A stretch of 64,000 nt of DNA, taken from assembly GCF_019097595.1 (NCBI RefSeq), contig NC_080717.1, forward strand, positions 18,762,336-18,826,335. The letters are read 5' to 3'. A model generated the notes under the pieces. It was not told the DNA's origin, searched no databases, and saw only the letters and a list, made by a program, of their open reading frames with translations. The stretch comes from Hemibagrus wyckioides. Taxonomy: Eukaryota > Chordata > Actinopteri > Siluriformes > Bagridae. The translations under genes and the position numbers were made by a program. Each line of letters begins with the position of its first letter. The stretch's first letter is position 1. Below, piece by piece: positions 1 to 9,142 of the stretch.

Positions 1-61
1 CTGTCTCTGAGCATTGTATCCGCTGAGCTGCCCAACCAGCACATACATGCTGTTCTCCAGC
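1..61 (-). CDS. tmco6: tmco6 coding exon 4 (partial, runs off left edge)
   Basis: Read on the minus strand, a polypyrimidine tract ending in CTAG precedes an open frame that begins at 61. The first base completes a split codon from exon 3 (AA+G), and 20 codons then follow to the window edge, reading LENSMYVLVGQLSGYNAQRQ. This aligns with the human TMCO6 segment that follows the HPETQ block and carries a similar LEGSM..LVG stretch, as I recall that protein. TMCO6 is an importin-alpha-like armadillo-repeat protein with predicted membrane and coiled-coil segments, and its function is poorly known. The remaining exons lie to the left of this window. Confidence 0.75.
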
Positions 62-90
62 CTAGAGAGAGAGTGAGTGAGTGAGTGAGT

Positions 91-130
<40 letters not shown>

Positions 131-882
131 GTGAGTGAGTGAATTTTCACAAATATCAGGAGGAAACATCTGCATAAAAGGTATGCTCTTATGCTTTAGT
201 GAAATTGCTATGCTATGTTGTTTAAATTAGAAAACATAATGTTGCTTACTGATTTTAGAAGGACTTAATTTTATAAAGTATAAATAAATAGAAGATGATG
301 ACGGCTTTAAAACATGACAAATAAATGAGAGAGTACCTCTGAAAATGTATGCACTGTGTTCTATATATAATAAGTTCACTTCTGATGCTGGGACAGAGAC
401 TGATGTGATATTAAATATGACAACTCACTTCCTACTGTAAACTTCAGGAAGTAGAGTAGGTTAGAAATACAGAAGTAGAGGTGGTGGGGGGGTGTCTTTC
501 AGTGGAATTGAAAAATCAGTATATTTAGATGCAACCAGTCAATCCATTAGTAATCTAGTTGAGAGATCAATGGGATTGAATAGCCTTCATTTACACACTG
601 CAAGTAATCCGGATGAGCTTGATCTGCTGGTACTAAATAAATAATAGTCCAGATTTGAACATGTGAAGGGTTTTTTAACACACTGTTTTTTTGTCACCAT
701 ATTTGTGCCTGTTCTCATCAATGCACCAGAACAGAGGGCTTTTTGACCATCCTTATAGCACTATACTGTACTGTTCGGTCAATTCCACTCATGGACTTGA
801 ATCTTACTCTGCTCACCAATTACATACAACATCATTTCTTTGCATCAGAGTCAAATTATACAAGTAAGACAATTAAGCCTAC
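62..882 (-). other. tmco6 intron 3
   Basis: Intron between tmco6 exons 3 and 4. It holds a GAGT/GA microsatellite at about 66-141, which on the minus strand forms the pyrimidine tract of the exon 4 acceptor. The donor at 882 is GTAGGC, a slightly weak site. Otherwise the stretch is AT-rich unique sequence in which I see no gene. Confidence 0.7.
66..141. repeat. (GA)n/(GAGT)n microsatellite
   Basis: An uninterrupted run of GA and GAGT units lies immediately next to the tmco6 exon 4 acceptor. On the coding strand it is a CT-rich tract. Confidence 0.95.
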
Positions 883-992
883 TTAGTGAAGACGGGGTGA
901 GTTTGAGGGTCTCTTAGTGCCTTCCTCAGCATTGCCAGATGAGCAGCTTTCTCCTGTCCACCATGCTGCACATTGTGCAACATCTCCCGAAT
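883..992 (-). CDS. tmco6: tmco6 coding exon 3
   Basis: A 110-base exon on the minus strand. The acceptor is GCATGCAG after a TG repeat, and the donor follows AA at 883 (GTAGGC). It starts in phase 0 and encodes IREMLHNVQHGG, then QEKAAHLAMLRKALRDPQTH and PVFT, leaving two bases of a split codon for exon 4. The pattern LR.AL..P.TH..F corresponds to the first armadillo-like helix region of TMCO6 (human ..ALVSLRRGLQHPETQQTF, as I recall it). Frame continuity with exons 2 and 4 supports the boundaries. Confidence 0.8.
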
Positions 993-1144
993 CTGCATGC
1001 ACACACACACACACACACTTCATTAGCTTTCAGCACACCACAACATATCAAAGCACATCAACCAATATACTTTACACTGAGAAAACAAATAGTTGAATTC
1101 ATCATTTTAAGAAAAAAATCACCTTGTGCTTGAATATATTCATA

Positions 1145-1809
1145 CACTGATCAGCCATAACATTAAAACCACCTGTGTAATATTGTTTCAGTCCGTCTTA
1201 TACCACCAAACCAGCTCTGACCCGCTGAGGCATGGCCTTCACAAGACCTCTGAAGGTGTGCTGTGGTATCTGGTACTAAGACGTCAGCTGCAGACTCCTT
1301 TAACTACAGATAGCTAGGGCCTCTAAAGATCGAACTTGTTTGTCCAGCACATTCCACAGATCAATCTGCTTGAGATCTGGAGGATTTGGAGGCTAACCTC
1401 AAATTCTCTTTCATGTTCCTCTAACCATTCCTAAACATTGTTGCAGTGTAGCACCGTGCATTATCCTGCTAAAAAAAGCCACTGCCATTAGGAAATACAG
1501 GTACTAAGAAGGGGTTTACGTGGTCTGTACCAGTATTTAGGAAGCTGGAACGTGTCAGAGTAACATCCATGTGAATGCCAGGACATTACCCAGAGCATGA
1601 CATTGCTTACACCTGCTTGCCTTCTTCCCAAAGTACATTCTGGTGCCATGTGTTCCCTAGGTAAGTGATACAAACTCACCTAGCCTTCTACATGAAATAG
1701 AAAATGTGATTCCTCAGGCCAGGCCACCTTCTTCCACTGTTCCATGGTCCAGTTCTGAGTACTCATGGGCCCAGTGTAGGTGCTTTCAGTGGTGGACAGA
1801 GGTCAGCAA
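1145..1809 (-). mobile_element. Tc1-like element relic, long (parental) form, truncated
   Basis: The left end is flanked by TA and reads CACTGATCAGCCATAACATT, the terminal repeat of the MITE family found five more times in this window. Unlike those copies it continues through the middle of a transposase gene on the minus strand. Positions 1488-1679 read as broken pieces such as APECTLGRRQAG and VMLWVMSW, matching the catalytic core region of Tc1-family DDE transposases. The other end, including the N-terminal DNA-binding region and right terminal repeat, is missing after about 1809. It has many stops and frameshifts and is not functional. Confidence 0.8.
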
Positions 1810-2066
1810 CTAATATTTAGTATTTAATATTTATTTAGGTCACGACCATGTGACCTATATCAAGTGGAAAAGTTGAAATGCAGCACATATTAAATATGTT
1901 AGGTCACATTAGGGGCATATTGGGTCACAAATCTTAACAAACCTCAAATGTGGCTGAACATCTAGATCACTGAAACAGTTTTTCCCATAGTACACTTGTA
2001 ATTTCATTAACTGAAGTGTAAGTGCTTCATTTGGATCATATACTGAATACCTGATTCACTGACTTA

Positions 2067-2344
2067 CACTATATTGCCAAGGGTTTGGAACCCCCCTTTC
2101 AAATCATTCAGGTGTTGTGTTTCAGGTGTTAGGCTTGGCCTCTTAGTTCCAGTGAAAGGGACCCTTAATGCTTCAGCATACCAAGACATTTTGGACAACT
2201 TCATGCTCCTAACTTTGTGGGAAGAGTTTGGGGATGTTCCCTTCCTGTTCCAACATGACTGTACACCAGTGCACAAAGCAAGGTCCATAAAGACATGGAT
2301 GAGGAACACCTTTGGGATGAATTAGAGCAGAGACTCTGAGCCAT
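2067..2344 (+). mobile_element. Tc1-like family B fragment, transposase remnant on plus strand
   Basis: It begins after TA with CACTATATTGCCAAGGGTTT. The plus strand at about 2150-2325 keeps a transposase C-terminal piece with the motif LFQHDCTPVHKA..IKTWM, the region around the second catalytic aspartate of Tc1/mariner enzymes. The copy ends where an opposed copy begins at about 2345. Confidence 0.75.
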
Positions 2345-2868
2345 TCCAAAACTGGGACATCTGCCTTTACATGCACATGAATGTAATATGGAGTTGGCCC
2401 ACCCTTTGTAACTATAACAGCTTCTGGGAAGACTTTCCACAAGGTTTAGGAGTGGCTTTATGGGGAATTTTTGACCATTCCTCTAGAAGCACATTTGTGA
2501 GGTCAGACACTGATGTTGGATGAGAAGGCCTGTCTTGCAGTCTCCGTTCTAATTAATCTCAAAGGTGATCTATCAGGTTGAGGTCAGGACTCTGTGCAGG
2601 ACAGTCAAGTTCCTCCACACCAAACTCTCTCATCCATGTCTTTATGGACCTTGCTTTGTGCCCTAGTGTGCAGTCATGTTGGAACACAAAGGGGTCATCC
2701 CCAAACTGTTCCCACAAAATTGGGAGCATGAAATTGTCCAAAATGTCTTGGTATATGAAGCATTAATAGTTCCTTTCACTGGAACTGAGAGGCCAATACC
2801 AACCTCTGAAAAACAACACCTGAATTCAGTGTTTGGGAGGGGTGTCCCAAAACTTTTGGTGATATAGT
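2345..2868 (-). mobile_element. Tc1-like family B copy, opposite orientation
   Basis: The right end reads CCAAAACTTTTGGTGATATAGTG followed by CA instead of the expected TA. The left terminal repeat is partly lost. The minus strand at 2559-2741 encodes FQHDCTLGHKARSIKTWM followed by AQSPDLNLIDHL, the D..P.LN..EHL type motif of Tc1 transposases with the glutamate replaced. With the copy at 2067-2344 it forms a long imperfect inverted repeat. Confidence 0.8.
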
Positions 2869-2936
2869 GCATAAGGTGCTTTGGATAAATGTGACAATAA
2901 AGCGAATAAATATAAATGAAATGTGAATGCAGTAAC

Positions 2937-3052
2937 CTGGTCTTGAGAAAGAGGAGTGGAGTTTATTTCCATCAGGTCTTTCTCCTGTTCCTCTTCATTT
3001 AACAGCAGCCTCTTACTGACCAGCTGTCTGTCTCTCCTGGCCTGTCTCAGGA
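2937..3052 (-). CDS. tmco6: tmco6 coding exon 2
   Basis: A 116-base exon on the minus strand, acceptor CTCTGAAG at 3053 and donor GTTACT below 2937. It completes the split codon of exon 1 and encodes VLRQARRDRQLVSKRLLL, then NEEEQEKDLMEINSTPLSQD. The basic block ..LRKARR..QLVSKRLL is the diagnostic N-terminal motif of TMCO6 and resembles the importin-beta-binding region of importin-alpha proteins. The exon ends on a whole codon, consistent with exon 3. Confidence 0.85.
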
Positions 3053-3148
3053 CTTCAGAGAGTATGAGGAGGAAAAATCACAAGCACATCAAGTATCTCT
3101 CATTAACATACACAGATAACCCAAACCATCACAATGCCCAGAACACAC

Positions 3149-3239
3149 CTTTTTCATGTTCTCTTCTCTTCTGCTTGAACTCCTCCAAATCTTTTACAGA
3201 GACACTTGATCTGTGTCGCACTGCTTTCAGACGCCACAT
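3149..3239 (-). CDS. tmco6: tmco6 coding exon 1 with start codon
   Basis: ATG at 3239-3237 on the minus strand opens 30 codons plus one base, ending at a GTGTGT donor. The protein begins MWRLKAVRHRSSVSVKDLEE and continues FKQKRREHEK, rich in basic and acidic residues as in human TMCO6 (MW...VEELRRRRRE). The spliced frame through exons 2, 3 and 4 is open. The 96-base intron 1 (3053-3148) has usable splice sites. The gene points away from ppp2r2b, so the two are head to head, with about 2.2 kb between this ATG and the first ppp2r2b leader. Confidence 0.85.
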
Positions 3240-3638
3240 TATTCACACAGGCTGTTATCCTTCTAAATCCAGCTAAACTGCGTGACTTAAAAAGTCTTTT
3301 AGACGCAAATTTTGTTATTTAGTCCTGCTTTTGCACTTTGCAGAGCAGGAGACATGCTGACGGGATGCAATAAACTGCTGCAACAGGAAATAACGTATGC
3401 GATTTCAAAATTAAAGTCCAAAACCCAACGTTAATATGTTTAAAGCAACTGCACTGTTCATTTCGGAAAATTTGCAAATATGGAAAAATATGAAGCGTTT
3501 ATATAAAGTTCTAGGAAGTTATCCAGTTCACTTAATCCAGATCCCATGCCCGTGTGTGTAGAGCTGAGAAAGGTCATCACTAATTATTTAAAAGTCACGA
3601 ATCATTTTTAAACATTCTGAATAGGCTACTTTCATTTA
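3240..3638. promoter_or_regulatory. tmco6 5' flank / head-to-head intergenic region
   Basis: Sequence between the tmco6 start codon and the first MITE. It should contain the tmco6 5' UTR and core promoter. I see no clear TATA box or CpG island and cannot place the transcription start. Confidence 0.35.
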
Positions 3639-4186
3639 CACCGATCAGCCATAACATTAGGACCACCTGCCTAATATTGTGTTGGTCCCCCTTTTGCTGC
3701 CAAAACAGCCCTGACCCGTCATGCACTGTGTATTCTGACACCTTTCTATCAGAACCAGCATTAACTTCTTCAGCAATTTGAGCAACAGTAGCTCGTCTGT
3801 TGGATCGGATCACACGGGCCAGCCTTCACTCCCCATGTGCATCAGTGAGCCTTGGCCGCCCATGACCCTGTCGCCGGTTCACCACTGTTCCTTCCTTGGA
3901 CCACTTTTGATAGATACTGACCACTGCAGACCGGGAACACCCCACAAGAGCTGCAGTTCTGGAGATGCTCTGATCCAGTGGTCTAGCCATCACAGTTTGG
4001 CCCTTGTCAAACTCTCTCAAATCCTTACACTTGCCCATTTTTCCTGCTTCTAACACATCAACTTTGAGGACAAAATGTTCACTTGCTGCCTAATATATCC
4101 CACCCACTAACAGGTGCCACGATGTGGAGATAATCAGTGTTATTCAATTCACCTGGCAGTGCTCATAATGTTATGGCTGATTGGTG
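3639..4186 (-). mobile_element. Tc1-derived MITE copy 1 (548 bp, both ends intact)
   Basis: It is flanked by TA on both sides, with inverted ends CACCGATCAGCCATAACATT and its complement. The minus strand (3826-4056) encodes the N-terminal paired-like helix-turn-helix of a Tc1 transposase ([44 protein letters not shown]). The whole catalytic domain is missing: GACCCGTC joins directly to ATGCACTGTG at about 3720. It cannot make transposase. Confidence 0.9.
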
Positions 4187-4911
4187 TATATTCTTACCTC
4201 CCTACTTTCCTGTAGCAAAAAAAAGAATAAAAATCATTTAAATCAAAAAGACTGCTACATTTTTCCACTCTAACAGGTGTAAAATCTCACATTTTTACTG
4301 TTACTGTTACTCATCCGCCTCAACGTTTAAGGTATTGACCATTGACTTTCTGTCAGCTCAAAACCAGCCCTGTGATTATACTCTCACCTCTCTCACCAGC
4401 AAGGTGTGTCTCCCTGCAGACCTGCTGCTTCCTGTTTTTCTGTGTAAACTCTACAAAAATGTTGTACAAAAAATCCCAGGAGATCATCTATTGCTAAAAT
4501 ACTTAAACCAGCTTGTGTGGCACCAATTTTTTTTTTTTTTTGCCAGCGTTAAAGTCACTGTGATCATGTTATTTCCCTATTCTGATATTTAAGAGTGAAC
4601 CTGGAGCATTTCACCCGTATCTGCATGATTTTTCAGTCACAATGTGCAGTCAGGATCAGCAGACTTAAAAACTGCATGAAGGAGAATGGGGTGCATGTGT
4701 TCCTGTAAAGATGGAGTGTATATAAGTTATGGCATTGAGTTGAAATGATTACTGAGTCGAGGTAACAGGTGCAAGTCACCTCTAACACATAGGCCACATT
4801 TTGTGGCAATGTCCCATTTGTGGGCAGAAGAAGAGCCACTCCGTCCTCGCCTCTGTGTGTGTGTGTGTGTGTGCCCATTTGTGGACAGCAGCAGAGCCAC
4901 TCCCTCCTCGC

Positions 4912-4946
<35 letters not shown>

Positions 4947-5250
4947 AAAATCGTCACAATTAGTTTAATGAATACCATCATTGTTGATGTGATATTTTGA
5001 AACATTTTTTTTTCTCAACAAGTGATTGGAGAAGCATTACTATGAAACTTAAGCAACCTGAAAAAAGTGCATTAATAATAAAGATTAAGAGCTAAAAGAA
5101 AAGTTTAGTTATTAGCGCGAGCGGATCAGTCGAAACCAAGCAGCTTCCTGATTCAGAAGCAGAAATAATTTCCGCCTCTTCGGCACGCGCAGGGGATCAC
5201 ACAGCCTTTTACTTACAGGAAACTTCACGAGGAAGACACCTTGATCGAAA
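4187..5250. other. Intergenic sequence between tmco6 and ppp2r2b
   Basis: No gene recognised. It holds a poly-T run near 4528-4541 and a duplicated unit carrying GT repeats at 4812-4944. The rest is AT-rich unique sequence. Confidence 0.6.
4812..4944. repeat. Tandem duplication of a GT-flanked ~60-base unit
   Basis: CCCATTTGTGG..AG followed by GAGCCACTCC and CCTCGCCTCTGTGTG occurs twice in a row (4815 and 4874), each copy ending in a (GT)n run. The two copies differ at only a few bases. Confidence 0.85.
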
Positions 5251-5413
5251 CCTCTGTGCATGGTGTTTAACGGCGAATGCAAATATCTCTGACGTGGTAG
5301 AGCAGCTCTGTGGGGGACAGAATAACATCTCAATCATTCCTCATGTCCTCCATCATTTTCTTGAGCGTTGGAGTAGAGTAAACAGTAAGCGGCTGAAAGG
5401 CGAACAGAAAACC

Positions 5414-5420
5414 ATGCTCG
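5414..5420 (+). CDS. ppp2r2b: ppp2r2b alternative leader A, exon 1a (start codon, MLG..)
   Basis: ACC ATG CTC G followed by a strong donor GTAAGA at 5421. The start has A at -3. Only 7 coding bases lie here and they end in phase 1. A 91-base intron (5421-5511) separates it from exon 1b, and the joined codon is GGA. The arrangement of a tiny start exon followed by an exon with WCF.QVKG mirrors PPP2R2A. A short upstream ORF (5343-5381) lies in the presumed leader. Transcription start and use are inferred; no transcript evidence is available to me. Confidence 0.65.
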
Positions 5421-5511
5421 GTAAGACACATTCAGATGTGCATGTAATGTAATGTTTACGGAATTCCTGCTGGTACTGATTAGGGTTTCTCCCCTGCTCT
5501 GAATAATCCAG

Positions 5512-5589
5512 GACGCGGAGGCAGTGCGGAGGAGAGATGCTGGTGCTTTGCACAAGTGAAGGGTCCGACTGAAGTGAACGCATCTGAAG
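5512..5589 (+). CDS. ppp2r2b: ppp2r2b alternative leader A, exon 1b (B-alpha-like N terminus)
   Basis: The acceptor is a pyrimidine-rich tract ending AATAATCCAG and the donor is GAAG|GTAAGG. The 78-base exon enters with two bases that complete the split GGA codon, and it leaves in phase 1 with GAA G, exactly like the two other leaders, so it can splice to exon 2 at 40704. The encoded N terminus is MLGRGGSAEE followed by RCWCFAQVKGPTEVNASE. B55-alpha and B55-delta have WCFSQVKG followed by seven residues and E before ADIIS; here the spacing is identical. The isoform would have 448 residues, close to 447 for B55-alpha. There is no in-frame ATG in exon 1b, so exon 1a is needed. Confidence 0.75.
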
Positions 5590-5948
5590 GTAAGGAGAGA
5601 CTCTGATCTCTTTAACTCTCTGTATCTCTCAACTCCTTTAACAATGCATGTAGAGGACTGTGTATAGAAAGCCCTTGGTTTTCAACTAAAACTTACAGTG
5701 AAACTATACTAAATAAATGTCTTCTACCTGTTTTTTTTTCTCTATTAATCACATATTTTACTTTCCTGTGCATCGACTACACTCCCTTTTTGCACAAAGC
5801 TGGATATTTGGCATGATGAAATGAAACCTGCTTCAAAACTAGTTTCAATTCATTCAAGATGTCTCATTTCAAACATTATTTTCTGACACAGCGCAGCTAA
5901 ATCAGTGAGATTTGCAAGCAACATCCATTGCATCCAGAACACAAGAGG

Positions 5949-5953
5949 TTAAC

Positions 5954-5993
<40 letters not shown>
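5949..5993. repeat. (AAT)n microsatellite
   Basis: About 14 uninterrupted ATA/AAT units lie just before a MITE copy. Confidence 0.95.
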
Positions 5994-5994
<1 letters not shown>

Positions 5995-6011
5995 TTAAAA
6001 AGTTTATTTTA

Positions 6012-6520
6012 CACCAATCAGGCATAACATTATGACCACCTGCCAAATATTAAGTTGATCCCCCTTTTGCTGCCTTGACCCGTCATGCACTGTGTATTCT
6101 GACACCTTTCTATCAGAACCAGCATTAACTTCTTCAGCGATTTGAGCAAAAGTAGTTCGTCTGTTGGAGCGGATCACACGGGTCAGTCTTCACTCCCCAT
6201 TGCATCATTGAGCCTTGGCCGCCCATGACCCTGTCGCCGGTTCACCACTGTTCCTTCCTTGGGACACTTTTAATAGATACTGACCACTGCAGACCGGGAA
6301 CACCCCACAAGAGCTGCAGTTTTGGAGATGCTCTGATCCAGTCGTCTAACCATGCCAACTCGCTCAAATCCTTACGCTTGCCCATTTTTCCTGCTTCATC
6401 AAGTTTGAGGACAAAATGTTCACTTGCTGCCTAATATATATTAACAGGTGCCATGATGAGGAGATCATCAGTATTATTCACTTCACCTGTCACTGTTCAT
6501 AATGTTATGCCTGATCGGTG
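6012..6520 (-). mobile_element. Tc1-derived MITE copy 2 (509 bp)
   Basis: Flanked by TA, with ends CACCAATCAGGCATAACATT and CCTGATCGGTG. It has the same internal deletion junction as copy 1 (CCCGTCATGCACTG at about 6078), plus small extra deletions in the left arm and near 6350. It sits in intron sequence downstream of the leader A exons. Confidence 0.9.
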
Positions 6521-6522
6521 TA

Positions 6523-7012
6523 TTATTATAATGATCTGGCCATTTCTGAAATTAGCATTAGTATTTGCACCGAAGAAGATAGCACACAGGGGGTATGGTG
6601 GTTTTATGGTTAATATTTTTGGTGGGTTTTTTGTTGTATGTTCTTCTTGTGCTTTGGAGGTTTCCTCTGGGTATTACGGTTTCCTCCCTCAACAGACAAC
6701 CCACCTGATGCATGCTCAATTATGACCATATAAGTGTATACAACTCTGTAGTATACACTTGTATACAGACTCAATAAACTATTCAAAAATGATTGACTCT
6801 ATCAATACCTTTAGCTGCTAATCATTACGATCCAGATTTTGCCAACATCTTAATCTTTGTCAATCTATTATTAGAAATCCTGGTGGCTCATAAATATTCA
6901 TTGAGGTTTTAGTGCATCCTTTAAAAAGCCAGTGCGAGCTCCCGACAGTGAGTCAGGCAGTGAGGAGGAGTGTGTGTGTGTTTGTGTGTGTGTCTGTGTG
7001 TTTGTGTGAGAC

Positions 7013-7044
<32 letters not shown>

Positions 7045-7507
7045 GAAGTCAACTCTTTGATATGCTGATGCTCAGGGGATGAGAGCAGATGGCACCTGTT
7101 CACAAAGCTTATACCCACTCTCTCAGCACCACAGTGGTTCTTCTCACTTGATTTCTATTGCAATATGTGGTTTATGGGTCATTAAATGTGTCTTCTGTGT
7201 AGGCAAAACTGTTGTTTTAGGCTTGTTGGATATTGAATTTAAAAAAATAACTTGTTTTTCCAGGCAGTCAGCAGAGCTTGATTTGAGGGGATGTGCATGA
7301 GGATGCTTTAAAATTGCTATCCGCTTTTTTCCGTCCGATTTGGCATCATATTATTATGTGTTATATTTAATAGGTTTTAGTACAGTTTTCTGAGCAATGA
7401 AATCACATGGAAGAAAGAACCTCTTGCTAGTTAAGCTGTATAGGCATCTTTCTTAACTGAATAAATGAACAGTCTGTAACTTCAATCAGAAATCCCATTT
7501 AAAAATA
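6523..7507 (+). other. ppp2r2b intron sequence between leader A and leader B2
   Basis: AT-rich, with a GT/GA compound microsatellite at about 6970-7045. No exon recognised. Confidence 0.6.
6970..7045. repeat. (GT)n(GA)n compound microsatellite
   Basis: GTGTGT runs with single interruptions pass into a GAGAGA run of about 25 bases. Confidence 0.95.
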
Positions 7508-7509
7508 TA

Positions 7510-8063
7510 CACCGATCAGGCACAACCTGTCTAATATTGGTGTTGGTCCCCCTTTTGCTGCCAAAACAGGCATAACATTATGACCACCTGTCTAATATTG
7601 GTGTTGGTCCCCCTTTTGCTGGCAAAACAGGCATAACATTATGACCACCTGTCTAATATTGGTGTTGGTCCCCCTTTTGCTGCCAAAACAGCCCTGATGC
7701 ACTGTGTATTCTGACACCTTTCTATCAGAACCAGCATTAACTTCTTCAGCAATTTGAGCAACAGTAGCTCGTCTATTGTATTGGACCTGACGGGCCAGCC
7801 TTCACTACCCATGTGCATGAATGAGCCTTGGCCATCCATGACCCTGTCGCCTGTTCACCACTGTTCCTTTCTTGGACTACTTTTGATAGATACTGACCAC
7901 TGCAGACTGGGAACACCCCACAAGAGCTGCAGTTTTGGAGATGCTCTGATCCAGTTGTCCAGTCATCACAATTTGGCCCTTGTCAAACTCTCTCAAATCC
8001 TTACTCTTGCCCATTTTTTCTGCTTCTAACACATCAACTTTGAGGACAAAATGTTCACTTGCC
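7510..8063 (-). mobile_element. Tc1-derived MITE copy 3 with triplicated left arm, right end lost
   Basis: The left end after TA is CACCGATCAGG. The left arm is then repeated: units start at 7571 and 7632, each 61 bases, beginning CATAACATTATGACCACCTG and ending CCAAAACAG. The right part still encodes the transposase helix-turn-helix on the minus strand (7877-8089). The element stops at GTTCACTTGC near 8063 without a right terminal repeat. Confidence 0.85.
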
Positions 8064-8739
8064 TTTCTTAACCACAACCTTAGACACACGTAAGTCGCTT
8101 TACGTTGGAGTTTAAGTCTGAGGATGATAACTCTCCTACTTTTTACGTAACATTCGTCAAACCCCTGACAAATATTAAAGTTCTGCTACTTAACTTAGAT
8201 CTTACATCAAACTCTGAAACTAAAACTGAAGCCTCGTGCAGCTTTTGTGAACAGTGCAGCTTTCAACGAACATTTTGACATTGATGAGACTTTTCCCCTT
8301 TTTGCATCTTAACAACATGCATAGAGGGCAGAACAACAGCATAAAAAGTGTCGTGGAGTGTGTGTGTGTATGTGTGTGTGTGTGTGTATATGTGTGTGAC
8401 AGTTTGGCTATTGGATTAAGGGGAAAGGGCGTGTCGTCCTAAATATCTATGGTAGACCAATGGCCTTGTTTATAACGCATTTCCCCACAGACTTCTATGA
8501 CTATATCCTACATACTGGACCTGCTGTGCATAATGTTTGACTTATGGCGCTCAACTTGAGTAACAATATGAAAACTAGCCACTAGAGGGCGCTATTTACT
8601 GCCCTTTGAATTTGACAGGGAGAACTTTGAAGCGACTCAAAGGCATTTTGCTGTTTTGCAATTTCCTATTGTAGGAGATGGGGGGGGGTATGGTTTACGT
8701 TTTAAAGCAAGCTTCGTTCTGCATATTTTTGAAACAGTA
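8064..8739 (+). other. ppp2r2b intron / 5' flank of leader B2
   Basis: Unique sequence with a (GT)n repeat at 8359-8398. No gene recognised. Confidence 0.55.
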
Positions 8740-9142
8740 GCTGATGTAAATGTGTGTCCAACCCCGACCCCTCACCCCTCCGGCGGTCAGTCTCTTTACA
8801 TGCTGTGTCACGGGGCACACACTGATGCCCCACATCTCAACATTAACTCTGAACTGCCCCTCCCTGAAACTCGGTAAACAGTCCAACCTCCAGACCGGAG
8901 ATGGGAGGAGAGGAGAGGAAAACACACGGCTAACGGACACGGACACACACACACACACACACACACAGAGAGAGAGAGCCGCGGTCATTCACACTTCCGT
9001 TTAACTGCGCGCGACGCTTCACAAACTCTGAGACTGTTTCCTTCAATGCATGCTCGTGCAAGGACACAGCCACAGCTTGGCTCATGAGGAGCACACAGCA
9101 GGACGAGCCGGCCCTGAGAGAGCGAAAACCAGCTGGGGAAAG
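8740..9142 (+). promoter_or_regulatory. Presumed promoter and 5' UTR of the B-beta-2 transcript
   Basis: GC content rises here relative to its surroundings, with a (CA)n(GA)n repeat at 8941-8976. Two upstream ATGs lie at 9046 and 9050. The one at 9046 opens a short upstream ORF. The one at 9050 is in frame with the B-beta-2 start at 9143 and would add 31 residues. The transcription start is not visible. Confidence 0.4.

Larger units (their letters stand above)
993..2936 (-). other. tmco6 intron 2, filled with Tc1-like relics
   Basis: This intron contains a (CA)n tract at 1000-1018, a long Tc1-like relic at 1145-1809, and two opposed copies of a second Tc1-like family at 2067-2344 and 2345-2868. 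Positions 1810-2066 and 2869-2936 look like ordinary intron. No host gene is visible besides the transposon fragments. Confidence 0.75.

Noticed and set aside
5217..5292. A minus-strand piece with a CCCCCACAG acceptor, ATG and a CCT|GTAAGT donor (MHRGFDQGVFLVKFP)
   Set aside because: No partner exon in frame and no family resemblance. It lies in the presumed 5' leader of ppp2r2b leader A on the other strand.
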